64,000 bases of DNA, taken from Fontibacillus panacisegetis (GTDB lineage Bacteria; Bacillota; Bacilli; Paenibacillales; Paenibacillaceae). Of the stretch, positions 35,827 through 44,379 are shown piece after piece. The stretch lies in NCBI RefSeq assembly GCF_900102215.1, contig NZ_FNBG01000016.1, positions 50,426 through 114,425 on the forward strand, read 5' to 3'. Made by a program: the position numbers and the translations under genes. Positions within the stretch are counted from its first letter, which is position 1. The number at the start of each line of letters is the position of its first letter. The notes under the pieces were generated by a model. The model worked only from the letters and a program-made list of their open reading frames with translations, searched no databases and was not told the DNA's origin.

Positions 35827-35928
35827 ATTGATGTTGCTTGTTGTTTACCTCGTATTTACTTTGCTGGTCTACACTGTTTCTGTAAGCTAGTGAAACTAGG
35901 CTATAGAGTATGGGGGGGAAGCATCTTT

Positions 35929-36801
35929 ATGCTGGAAATTAATCATGTTAGTAAACAATATAGTACTGGGCTATGGGCGCTTAGGGATATTCATTTGCAG
36001 CTAAAACCTGGAATCATAGGCTTGCTAGGACCTAATGGAGCAGGTAAATCCACGATCATGCGGATTATCGCAACAATATCGCAGCCAACGGAAGGAACCG
36101 TTACCTGGAAAGGCATCGATATTCGTAAACATCCCGATGAATTGCGTCGTGTTCTGGGGTATTTGCCTCAAGATTTTGGTGTATATCCACAGCTCAATCC
36201 TATTGAGTTCCTAGAATATGCAGCTGCTCTGAAGGGTCTTAGCGGTCGCAATGTAAAGACTCGAATACTTGAGCTTCTGGAGCTTCTGAATTTGCATGAA
36301 GCTAGGAAGCGTCCTATAGGGGGATTCTCAGGTGGAATGCGTCAGAGAATCGGAATTGCACAGGCGCTGCTTAATGATCCGGAATTACTTATCATCGATG
36401 AGCCGACAGTTGGTCTGGACCCAGAAGAGCGGATGCGGTTTAGAAGCTTGCTGACGGATTTATCGGGAAAAAGGGTCATTATATTTTCAACGCACATCGT
36501 ATCGGATATAGAAGCAACTGCTGATCAGATCGCAATATTGTCGCAGGGACACCTGCTTATGAAATCAGACCCTTCGTTGATCCTGCGTAATGTGCAAGGA
36601 AAAGTATGGTCTGTTGTCATCCCTGACGATGAGCTGCAGGAAGCGAGAACCAGATGGACTATTAGCAGTACAGTCAGACGGGAGGACGGACTGCAGCTCC
36701 GTATCGTTTCAGATAGACCACCGCTCCCGCAAGCTTCCGAGCTGTCTCCTAACCTTGAGGATGCCTATTTGTACGCCAGGACAATTCAGGAGGGAGCCTA
36801 G
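35929..36801 (+). CDS. ABC-2 type exporter ATPase
   Basis: A 290-residue ATPase starting at ATG 35929 behind a long G-run SD. Walker A GPNGAGKST, Q-loop LPQDFGVYPQ, signature FSGGMRQRIGIAQAL, Walker B LLIIDEPTVGLD and H-loop IIFSTHIV. About 70 C-terminal residues extend past the core, as in drug/lantibiotic exporters. It forms an operon with the permease that starts two bases after its stop. Confidence 0.92.
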   Translation: MLEINHVSKQYSTGLWALRDIHLQLKPGIIGLLGPNGAGKSTIMRIIATISQPTEGTVTWKGIDIRKHPDELRRVLGYLPQDFGVYPQLNPIEFLEYAAALKGLSGRNVKTRILELLELLNLHEARKRPIGGFSGGMRQRIGIAQALLNDPELLIIDEPTVGLDPEERMRFRSLLTDLSGKRVIIFSTHIVSDIEATADQIAILSQGHLLMKSDPSLILRNVQGKVWSVVIPDDELQEARTRWTISSTVRREDGLQLRIVSDRPPLPQASELSPNLEDAYLYARTIQEGA

Positions 36802-36802
36802 T

Positions 36803-38422
36803 ATGTGGGTTCATACTGTCTATCACATAGCAAGAGCCGATTTGTATGAAAGAATTCGAAGATTTTCTTTTCTAATTACGCTGGGATTAACGATGCTGGT
36901 AGCCTATTTCTTTGTACCGCCACTGGAAGCAGGTTATGTTACGCTGCATATGGGCGATCATTACCGAGGAATCTACAATTCTGCATGGGTTGGTGGATCG
37001 GTTGCGCTCTCCATCACGATGTTTCTGTCGCTATTTGGTTTTTATCTAGTGAAGAACAGTATTTTACGAGATCATCAGACACGGGTCGGATACATTATCG
37101 CTTCGACTACTGTGAAAAAGCTGCATTATTTATTAGGAAAGGCAATCAGTAATTTTATAGTCCTTTCTATTATAGTAGGGGTTGTTATGATCATGGCTCT
37201 GATCATGCAGCTAACTCGCGGAGAAGTGGTGGCGGTTGAACTGTGGCCGCTAGTTTCTCCTTTCCTGTTGGTGACATTGCCAATGATGTCTGTTATAGCG
37301 GCGTTGGCTGTGCTTTTTGAGTCACGGATGGCGTTGATAGGCGGGCTTGGTAATGTTATATACTTTATTATTTTTATTTTATTTAACACGATACCTAGCT
37401 TGACGTCACTTGGAACAGCAGTTGTTACTTCAGATATGACAGAGGAGTTTTCAAAATTACAACAGGGCTTTAATGGCTCGTATGGAATTGGATTTCTTGT
37501 TCCTGAGGTGCCAATTGAGCGGTTTGAATGGCAAGGAGTGAATTGGACCGGCGAACTTGTTTTGCGACAGTTGTCCATCTTTTTGGTTGCATTAGGGATT
37601 GTTGTGGTGGCTACTCTATTGTTTCGTGGATTTCAGGAATCAAATGAGAAGAGCCTGGGGATGAAAGGGAAAAGTAGTAAGGATGGAATGGATTCAGTAG
37701 AGAAAAAAAGCAATGCGGAGATGGAGTCAGGTTGGGACGGATTGAGCGGATTTAGCCAAGGGTCACCTTCTTTAGTTCGTGCCAGTGAGCTTACTAAGGT
37801 GAAGATTCGTATTCAATTTTTACCTCTGGTGAGAGCAGAACTAGGGTTGATGATGAAAAGTGCTTCACTTGGATGGTATGCAATTGCCGGAATATTGTCT
37901 CTACTATGTCTGGTCATGCCAGCTAAGCTGTCATCTCAATGGCTAATCTGGCCGTTATTATGGATTTGGCCTTTGCTTCTCTGGTCAGGGATGGGGAATC
38001 GGGAAGCGCGTTATCAGAGCAAATATCTAGTAGTATCAAGTCCACGATATGTGATCCGTCAGCTATCAGCGGTTTGGGTCGCAGGAGTTATTTTAACCTT
38101 AATTATAGATCTAGGTATGTTAATCCGATTCGTGATTGAAGGCGATTATCAGCATCTGATATTAGCGATCATCTCGGCAATTCTTATTCCGAGTCTTGCG
38201 TTAGCTTCCGGTGTGCTTACGGGCACCAGTCGAACCTTTGAGGTATTGTACATGATCATATGGTATTTGGGCCCGTTAAACAAAACGGCAGTTCTCGATT
38301 TCTTGGGTGGAGCTGATGGTGGGCTGAATGTTGGGATAATGAGTTTAGTCTATGTGCTGGCCAGTCTGGGGTTGCTGATTTTGGCATATGCGTTCAGGTC
38401 TAGGCTGTTGCTGCATTCTTAA
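36803..38422 (+). CDS. Large ABC-2 permease
   Basis: A 539-residue membrane protein from ATG 36803 with AGGAGGGAG six bases upstream. Two hydrophobic halves of about six helices each (about 20-280 and 340-539) are joined by a charged cytoplasmic linker rich in Lys, Glu and Ser near residues 280-320. It therefore looks like a fused pair of ABC-2 half-permeases. With the preceding ATPase it would form an exporter. The two-component genes upstream and the small membrane protein downstream complete the unit. Substrate is unknown. Confidence 0.85.
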   Translation: MWVHTVYHIARADLYERIRRFSFLITLGLTMLVAYFFVPPLEAGYVTLHMGDHYRGIYNSAWVGGSVALSITMFLSLFGFYLVKNSILRDHQTRVGYIIASTTVKKLHYLLGKAISNFIVLSIIVGVVMIMALIMQLTRGEVVAVELWPLVSPFLLVTLPMMSVIAALAVLFESRMALIGGLGNVIYFIIFILFNTIPSLTSLGTAVVTSDMTEEFSKLQQGFNGSYGIGFLVPEVPIERFEWQGVNWTGELVLRQLSIFLVALGIVVVATLLFRGFQESNEKSLGMKGKSSKDGMDSVEKKSNAEMESGWDGLSGFSQGSPSLVRASELTKVKIRIQFLPLVRAELGLMMKSASLGWYAIAGILSLLCLVMPAKLSSQWLIWPLLWIWPLLLWSGMGNREARYQSKYLVVSSPRYVIRQLSAVWVAGVILTLIIDLGMLIRFVIEGDYQHLILAIISAILIPSLALASGVLTGTSRTFEVLYMIIWYLGPLNKTAVLDFLGGADGGLNVGIMSLVYVLASLGLLILAYAFRSRLLLHS

Positions 38423-38472
38423 TCATTTCGGAACAGTCTAAGAATATTGGATAAGAAACGGGAGGCATCACA

Positions 38473-38715
38473 ATGAAAACAAAATCATTTGGTTCATTTA
38501 TGTTCGGATACATGAAGCTATTTGGCCTGATTGGCCTTGGGGTGGGAATTCTATTCTTCATTGTTACAAGAATGGGAGGAGAAATTCCGATCGTGATTGG
38601 ATCAACCTCGTATGAAGGGATGACATCTTCGCTGATCCTGTTGATTGGCTCACCGATTGTAATGCTGATTATAGGGTTTATTACATCGATATTCACTTAT
38701 GGCGCTAGAAAATAA
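38473..38715 (+). CDS. Small two-helix membrane protein
   Basis: An 80-residue protein from ATG 38473 (GGGAGG upstream) with two hydrophobic segments (LFGLIGLGVGILFFIVT and SLILLIGSPIVMLIIGFITSI) and a short Gly/Ser-rich loop. Last gene of the RR-HK-ABC operon, followed by a strong terminator. It may be an accessory or regulatory subunit of the transporter; no family recognised. Confidence 0.7.
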   Translation: MKTKSFGSFMFGYMKLFGLIGLGVGILFFIVTRMGGEIPIVIGSTSYEGMTSSLILLIGSPIVMLIIGFITSIFTYGARK

Positions 38716-38730
38716 TAGCTTTCATAATTA

Positions 38731-38769
38731 TAGCTCAATTCGTTTTCTCCGAATTGAGCTATTTTTTTG
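38731..38769 (+). terminator. Terminator of the two-component/ABC operon
   Basis: TAGCTCAATTCG pairs with CGAATTGAGCTA, a perfect 12-bp stem, followed by TTTTTTT. Confidence 0.95.
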
Positions 38770-38782
38770 TTTGAACATGAAT

Positions 38783-38963
38783 TCCTGCAATAATACAGTT
38801 ATTTTTCATAAAAAAGTATAAATGAGTAAAAAACATGCAAAAGTACAGGAATTTCTCACTCAAATGGCTGTGAATGGCATATTGGAACAAAAAAGCTGCA
38901 CATTCGCAGGAATTATACTTTTCAAAAAATAGACTGGGTATAGAAACTGCACTTTTACAGGAA
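38783..38963. repeat. Four-motif intergenic repeat, family A, copy 3
   Basis: TGCA motifs start at 38786, 38836, 38897 and 38948 (spacing 50, 61, 51). Examples are CATGCAAAAGTACAGG in the first half and ACTGCACTTTTACAGG in the second. It lies between a terminator and the YdeI-like gene, at the left border of the AT-rich DUF262 block. Confidence 0.83.
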
Positions 38964-39069
38964 TTTGTTGCTCATAAGTGTGTTCTGGGGATTCCGGATT
39001 AATTGCAATATATTATAATGTTCTATAAGAAATACTAAGACTAAAATTTGCGGAATGGGGGAAGCCTCT

Positions 39070-39753
39070 TTGAATTCAAGGAACAGCGCAATCACTAAGT
39101 TAAGTCTGCACAAATATGCCTCAAAACTAATATTGAATAAGCCAGAGTATATTGATGAATTCAACGAGTTGGATTTTGATACTGAATTTACAGAAGAGAA
39201 GTATGATCTGATCTTTGTGTTCGTCTTTGATCTTGAGCAAATGAAAAAATACCTTCAGCTAGTGATCGAGCAAAATGCGGTAAATGAGAAAGGATATCTG
39301 TTCTTTGCTTATCCCAAAAAGAATAACCCAAAATACAAGGAGTATATCGAGCGCGATAGTATATTTCCTAATATTTCAGTTGACGAGGAAGGGTATGCGT
39401 ATAACAGCAGTTTGAAGTTTTCCAGAATGGTTAGCTTTGATGATGTGTTCACTGTTGTAGGTCTAAAATCAGAAGTGAAAAAAGCAAAGAAAGCTGCTGC
39501 CAATGCTAAGAGCAGCCAGCGCGTTGATGATTATATCGATAAAATTCCTGACATTAAGCGGTATTTGGAGAACGATGAGGATGTGTTGGAACGGTACAAT
39601 CAATTGGCTCCCGGATACCAGAAGGACTGGGCTCGTTACGTATACAGCGCAAAAAGAAACGAAACTCAGGAAAAAAGACTGCTGGAAATGAAAGCTATTT
39701 TAGCCGAGGGATATAAGTCAATTGATCTCTATAGAAGTAGAGAAAATAAATAA
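39070..39753 (+). CDS. YdeI/OmpD-associated family protein
   Basis: A 227-residue cytoplasmic protein. TTG 39070 is preferred because GGGGGAAG lies about six bases upstream; an earlier ATG (39055) precedes that SD. The C-terminal 60 residues, YNQLAPGYQKDWARYVYSAK followed by ETQEKRLLEMKAILAEGYK, match the YdeI/OmpD-associated tail. The N-terminal 110 residues have DUF3052-like features (DLIFVFVFDLEQMKKYL, then GYLFFAYPKK). Only 33 bases separate it from the first DUF262 gene on the same strand, so they may be co-transcribed. Molecular function is unknown. Confidence 0.8.
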   Translation: MNSRNSAITKLSLHKYASKLILNKPEYIDEFNELDFDTEFTEEKYDLIFVFVFDLEQMKKYLQLVIEQNAVNEKGYLFFAYPKKNNPKYKEYIERDSIFPNISVDEEGYAYNSSLKFSRMVSFDDVFTVVGLKSEVKKAKKAAANAKSSQRVDDYIDKIPDIKRYLENDEDVLERYNQLAPGYQKDWARYVYSAKRNETQEKRLLEMKAILAEGYKSIDLYRSRENK

Positions 39754-39786
39754 CAAAGTCTGAATTGGGTGAGGGGAATGATTGTG

Positions 39787-41523
39787 ATGACAACTAACAT
39801 CATTGACTTAAAAACGATCAATGATTTGCTTAAGTCAAGATACGCATTTTATATTCCTTCGTATCAAAGAGGATATAGATGGAACAGGCAGCAGGTCACT
39901 GACCTGTTGTCTGACATATGGGATTTTAAACCTAAGGATGATGAGTTTTATTGCTTGCAGCCGATCGTTGTAAAGCCAATCCTAGTGGATAATCAAGAAA
40001 AATGGGAAGTCATTGATGGCCAACAAAGATTAACAACCATATTTATTATTTTGTCATACATAAAACTAAACCTTCTTCCTAAAGTAGAGCTATCTTTTTC
40101 TTTAGAATATGAAACACGTCCTGATAGTAAAAATTTTTTACAGAGTGTGGATTTAAGTCTAAAGGACAGCAACATCGATTATTTTCATATTTATTCCGCT
40201 TTTAATGTTGTGAAGGAATGGTTTGAGCTTAGGGAAGATGAAACTACTGCTGGCATCGGGATATATGATAAGCTTCGGAACCAGACAAAAATAATATGGT
40301 ACCAGATCAATGATCAAGCAGATCCAATCGAAATTTTCACCAGAATAAATCTGGGGAAAATACCGTTAACCAATGCAGAGCTAATCAAAGCTTTGTTTTT
40401 AAAGAAAGATAATTTTGGAGATTCTGAACAAGTTGAGAAAATTCGATTGAAGCAGTTAGAAATTGCAAGTGAATGGGATCGGATGGAGTATTCGCTTCAA
40501 AATGATGATTTATGGCTCTTTCTGAACAACGGGGATAAGAAATACGAGACCAGAATTGAATTTATATTTGACATGATGTCAGAACAGATTAACAACTCTT
40601 GGACTTCAGATAAGAAAATAGAGAAGTCTAATAATGAATATTTTTCCTTTTTAGTATTCAACCAGTTATTTAATGATGAGAAGAAAAATAATCATTTTTC
40701 GATTTCACCGATTGATAGTTTATGGTTATCTATTAAAAAATTTTACATGACCTTTGAAGAATGGTATTCAGATCGGGAGTTCTATCACTTAGTTGGATAT
40801 ATTGTGTCATCCGGAACAGCTATTGAAACGATAAAAGCAGATACGGAAAAAATGACAAAAAAAGAAATGAAACAATTTCTAAAAGCGAAAATCAGAAATT
40901 CATTTCACCGGGATTTGCAAATCGAAGATTTAAACTGTGAAAGCAATAGTAATAAAGCTGTGATAAGAAACCTCCTTTTGTTATTCAATATTATCTCGAT
41001 CCAGTCGAACAGTAAGTCAAATTTCCGTTTCCCCTTTTCAAGCTATAAATTTGAGGATTGGGACATTGAGCATATTCATGCTGTACATTCCGAAATGCCA
41101 AATGATCGGAAACATCGAATAGATTGGCTAAAAGCAGTCGAGGGAGAAGTTAATGATCCGGTATTACAAGCAAGAATCAAGGATAGTTTAGAGAATGAAA
41201 CGTTTACTGACCATACTGTATTTGAAACGATTTATATGGATGTGCTGAAACAACATGGAGAAGGCGAAGATATTAACGATATTTCTAATTTAACCTTGTT
41301 GGATTCTTCAACAAATCGTTCCTATAAAAATGCTATTTTTCCTATCAAAAGAAAGACTATATTAGCAAAAGATAAGACAGGGACATTTATTCCTTTATGC
41401 ACAAAAAATGTATTTTTGAAGTACTATAGCAGCGATATTTCTCAAATGACTTTTTGGGGGAAGGATGACAGGAAATGTTATGTTGATGCAATAATCGAAA
41501 CTTTGGGGGATTTTATTCCATAG
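39787..41523 (+). CDS. DUF262/DUF1524 protein (GmrSD-like putative nuclease)
   Basis: A 578-residue protein; ATG 39787 has GAGGGG ten bases upstream. The N terminus is a ParB/sulfiredoxin-like DUF262 domain with IPSYQRGYRW (residues 23-32) and the NTP-linked motif VIDGQQRLTT (Asp77-Arg81). The C-terminal quarter carries a DUF1524/HNH-type region: DWDIEHIHAVHSEM, then ISNLTLLDSSTNRSYKN and the KR-rich FPIKRKTIL. In GmrSD-type restriction enzymes these domains give NTP-dependent cleavage of modified DNA. The gene is AT-rich relative to its surroundings and sits 16 bases before a second DUF262 gene. Confidence 0.87.
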   Translation: MTTNIIDLKTINDLLKSRYAFYIPSYQRGYRWNRQQVTDLLSDIWDFKPKDDEFYCLQPIVVKPILVDNQEKWEVIDGQQRLTTIFIILSYIKLNLLPKVELSFSLEYETRPDSKNFLQSVDLSLKDSNIDYFHIYSAFNVVKEWFELREDETTAGIGIYDKLRNQTKIIWYQINDQADPIEIFTRINLGKIPLTNAELIKALFLKKDNFGDSEQVEKIRLKQLEIASEWDRMEYSLQNDDLWLFLNNGDKKYETRIEFIFDMMSEQINNSWTSDKKIEKSNNEYFSFLVFNQLFNDEKKNNHFSISPIDSLWLSIKKFYMTFEEWYSDREFYHLVGYIVSSGTAIETIKADTEKMTKKEMKQFLKAKIRNSFHRDLQIEDLNCESNSNKAVIRNLLLLFNIISIQSNSKSNFRFPFSSYKFEDWDIEHIHAVHSEMPNDRKHRIDWLKAVEGEVNDPVLQARIKDSLENETFTDHTVFETIYMDVLKQHGEGEDINDISNLTLLDSSTNRSYKNAIFPIKRKTILAKDKTGTFIPLCTKNVFLKYYSSDISQMTFWGKDDRKCYVDAIIETLGDFIP

Positions 41524-41539
41524 CAGAAGGAGGGGGACA

Positions 41540-43768
41540 ATGAGCACTCAAACAAAAGTATATTCATTTTGGGAATTAATTACTGAGTTTTCGATAGAAA
41601 TTCCAATTATTCAAAGAGACTACGCACAAGGTAGAGGCAGCGATAAGATTTTGGAAATACGGAATAGTTTTTTGGATAAATTATATGAGGCACTGACTGG
41701 CAATCAACATTTGGATTTGGATTTTGTATACGGAAATTTACAAGATAATAAGACCTTTGTTCCACTAGATGGGCAGCAGAGGCTAACTACTTTGTTCCTG
41801 TTACATTGGTATTTGGCTGTAAAAGAAGGAAAATTGGAAGAAGCAAGGCCGTTCTTAAATAAGTTTACTTATGAGACAAGAACAAGCTCCAGAGAGTTCT
41901 GTAAATCTTTAGTGAATGATGATAATACGAAGATCGAAGCTTTATTATCTGTGAGCACTCAAATTGAGGATGCTCCTTGGTTTTTTATTTCATGGGAAAA
42001 GGACCCGACGATCAAATCCATGCTGGTCATGATCAATGCTATTCATGAAAAATTTCATAAATGTGGAGAGCTATTTACTAAACTAACTGATCCAGGCAGC
42101 AATCTAGTGTCATTTCAGTTTATTAAATTGGAGAACTTCGGTTTGGAAGATAGTCTGTACATAAAAATGAATGCAAGAGGAAAAGCATTAACCAGCTTTG
42201 AGAATTTTAAAGCCAAATTTGAGCAGCTGCTAAGCATAAAAGAAAATAATAGAGAGCTGACTCAAGGTTATAAGAAACAATTTGCAAACAAAATGGATGG
42301 TGAATGGACAGATTTATTTTGGCGCTATAGAGATACGACAAGCCAACTTTTTGATGATCAAATCATGAATTTTATTAGAGCTATGGTTATTAATAACTAC
42401 GCGCTAACGCAAAACATAGACAATCATGAATTAGATCAAAGAATTAATTACTTGATTGAGCACGATAAGCATGTGTCATTTGTTAAGTATGAGGAGTTTG
42501 ACTGCTTTGATAGTAATGTAATTGAAGATATTGCATTTACATTAGATACTCTATATTGTAGTAACGGAAATAGAATAAGAACATTTTTGCCAGATGTATC
42601 GCTAGTTGATGAGAATTTTTTATTTGAAAAAATCATCAAAAATACAAATGTAACATACACGGAGAGAATTCGTTTTTATGCATTATGTCAATTTTTCAAG
42701 CAGCATCAACCCAATGTAAATAGTGATCAACTATATCATTGGATGCGTGTCATCAGAAATCTGTCCGAATACACTCAATATAATAATCCGAGAGATTTTG
42801 TAAGATCGATTAAATCTGTTGTTCAGATGGTCAGTAATAGCTCAGACATCCTGAATTTTCTGATAGGGGTCCAAAATTCGGATATAGGTTTCTTAGGCGA
42901 GCAGGTAGAGGAAGAAAAGATTAAAGCGGAACTTATTCTGAAAAGTGATAGATGGAAAAAGGCAATTATCGAGGCTGAAAACCATGGATATTTTAAAGGA
43001 CAAATCAGCTTTATTCTAATGTTTTCTAATATTTTGACAGCATACAGAGAAGGAGATCCAGTATCAAATTGGTCTCAGCAGCTTGATAATGAGTACTTTG
43101 ATAAGTTTAAGGAATATTATGAAAAAGCTAGCTCTGTGTTTGATCACAACGGTTTAGGTGTAAATGATGATCTCTGGAGAAGAGCTCTGTTAAGTAAAGG
43201 AGATTATTTATTAAGTCATAACCTGAATCGCAGCTTCTTGATTGATAGCCATAGAGATATTAGTTGGAAAAGACTTCTTAGAGATCCTCAAAAGAGAGAT
43301 TTAGTACGGCAATTATTAGATGATATCGACCCACAAAATGCTGCATCCAGTCTTCAAAACGTCATTGATAACTGTAATGTGTCAGATTGGAGATATTATT
43401 TTATACAGTATGAAAATTTAATCGAGCACGGTTGTGGTACAAACAAATATATACGAATGAAAAATGCTCATGATATTCTTTTGCTGAATTCTTCTACAAC
43501 GGCTGGATATTGCAAGGAGTATTACACATACGCTTTGTATTATGAATTGAAGAAAAGTTGCAATATGCTGTCTTACATTGACTCTCGAGGCGTGGACTAT
43601 TACAAGTATATTGAAATTAAAAGCAACAACAGTACGATAACTATAACTTATGTTTACGATGAACGGACTGGTGAATGGGGATATGAGGTTGAAATCGGTA
43701 ATGTGACAAGCTCTTATGCAACTCAACAAGAGGTTATAGATTTTCTGAAGAACCAGCAGTATATATAA
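41540..43768 (+). CDS. Second DUF262-domain protein, 742 residues
   Basis: From ATG 41540 with GGAGGGGG upstream. The N-terminal DUF262 domain has IPIIQRDYAQGR (21-32) and VPLDGQQRLTTLFLLHWYL with DGQQR again at 77-81. A second conserved block, LYIKMNARGKALTSFENFK near 210-235, is the NxRG(K/V)xLT motif of the family. No HNH or DUF1524 signature is visible; the remaining 500 residues are mainly helical and end in a small beta-rich tail (IEIKSNNSTITITYVYD). It probably acts together with the preceding DUF262/DUF1524 protein, one partner lacking the nuclease. No characterised two-gene system of exactly this form is known to me. Confidence 0.85.
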   Translation: MSTQTKVYSFWELITEFSIEIPIIQRDYAQGRGSDKILEIRNSFLDKLYEALTGNQHLDLDFVYGNLQDNKTFVPLDGQQRLTTLFLLHWYLAVKEGKLEEARPFLNKFTYETRTSSREFCKSLVNDDNTKIEALLSVSTQIEDAPWFFISWEKDPTIKSMLVMINAIHEKFHKCGELFTKLTDPGSNLVSFQFIKLENFGLEDSLYIKMNARGKALTSFENFKAKFEQLLSIKENNRELTQGYKKQFANKMDGEWTDLFWRYRDTTSQLFDDQIMNFIRAMVINNYALTQNIDNHELDQRINYLIEHDKHVSFVKYEEFDCFDSNVIEDIAFTLDTLYCSNGNRIRTFLPDVSLVDENFLFEKIIKNTNVTYTERIRFYALCQFFKQHQPNVNSDQLYHWMRVIRNLSEYTQYNNPRDFVRSIKSVVQMVSNSSDILNFLIGVQNSDIGFLGEQVEEEKIKAELILKSDRWKKAIIEAENHGYFKGQISFILMFSNILTAYREGDPVSNWSQQLDNEYFDKFKEYYEKASSVFDHNGLGVNDDLWRRALLSKGDYLLSHNLNRSFLIDSHRDISWKRLLRDPQKRDLVRQLLDDIDPQNAASSLQNVIDNCNVSDWRYYFIQYENLIEHGCGTNKYIRMKNAHDILLLNSSTTAGYCKEYYTYALYYELKKSCNMLSYIDSRGVDYYKYIEIKSNNSTITITYVYDERTGEWGYEVEIGNVTSSYATQQEVIDFLKNQQYI

Positions 43769-43788
43769 ATATCGAGGTGATGGGCGAA

Positions 43789-44205
43789 ATGAATGGGAAC
43801 GATCAACATGCTGTCGTCTTATTTGATGGAGTCTGCCATATGTGCCAAGGGGCGGTTAAATTTATCATCAAGCGCGATCCGGTTGGTCGGTTTAAGTTCG
43901 CTTCACTGCAAAGTGGTACTGCCGAACGATTACTTAGCAATAACGGCGTTCGGGCTGAAGATAAATTGGGAACCATTGTGCTGATCGAGAAGGAGAATAA
44001 ATATACCCGCTCCACGGCGGCGCTGCGTATTGCCAAAGGCTTACGTTTTCCTTGGCCGATTCTCTACTGTCTCATTATAGTTCCTCCCGTGATCAGAAAT
44101 GCAGTATACAAATGGATTGCTGCTAATCGCTATCGCTGGTTTGGTAAAGATGATGCCTGCATGGTGCCTACCCCTGAGATAAGGAAACGATTTATTGAGG
44201 ATTAA
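43789..44205 (+). CDS. DCC-family thiol-disulfide oxidoreductase-like protein (DUF393)
   Basis: A 138-residue protein; ATG 43789 has GAGGTG nine bases upstream, while ATG 43780 abuts the SD. It starts with VVLFDGVCHMC, the DxxCxxC hallmark of the DCC family. The family block KFASLQSGTAERLL follows, then the C-terminal YRWFGKDDACMVPT. It is thioredoxin-like by family; no specific substrate is known. It follows the second DUF262 gene by 20 bases, but composition is closer to the chromosome, so it may be a bystander. Confidence 0.87.
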   Translation: MNGNDQHAVVLFDGVCHMCQGAVKFIIKRDPVGRFKFASLQSGTAERLLSNNGVRAEDKLGTIVLIEKENKYTRSTAALRIAKGLRFPWPILYCLIIVPPVIRNAVYKWIAANRYRWFGKDDACMVPTPEIRKRFIED

Positions 44206-44247
44206 ATAAGGTACAATTGATATTAGAAAATATTATGTTAATGGGGC

Positions 44248-44276
44248 TTGTCTGTATTTTATATTTATGTTATTCT
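44248..44276 (+). promoter_or_regulatory. Possible sigma-A promoter upstream of the Tad operon
   Basis: TTGTCT and TATTCT with a 17-base spacer. Initiation here would produce a leader running straight into the hairpin at 44307. Confidence 0.4.
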
Positions 44277-44306
44277 AACTGTAAATTTAAGGAATTCGGA
44301 ACGGGA

Positions 44307-44353
44307 GCACCGTCCAATGAACCGAAATATCGGTTTTTGGACGGTGCTTTTTT
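44307..44353 (+). terminator. Leader terminator/attenuator before the Tad operon
   Basis: GCACCGTCCA pairs with TGGACGGTGC, with an inner AACCG/CGGTT stem, then TTTTTT. It ends 26 bases before the first tad gene, so it either terminates upstream transcription or attenuates the operon. Confidence 0.85.
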
Positions 44354-44379
44354 GCGTTCTGCGAAAGGTTGGTGAATGT

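Noticed and set aside
36590..36802. Upstream extension of the ABC-2 permease frame
   Set aside because: It overlaps the ATPase gene in another frame for more than 200 bases; ATG 36803 has a strong SD and gives a normal permease N terminus.
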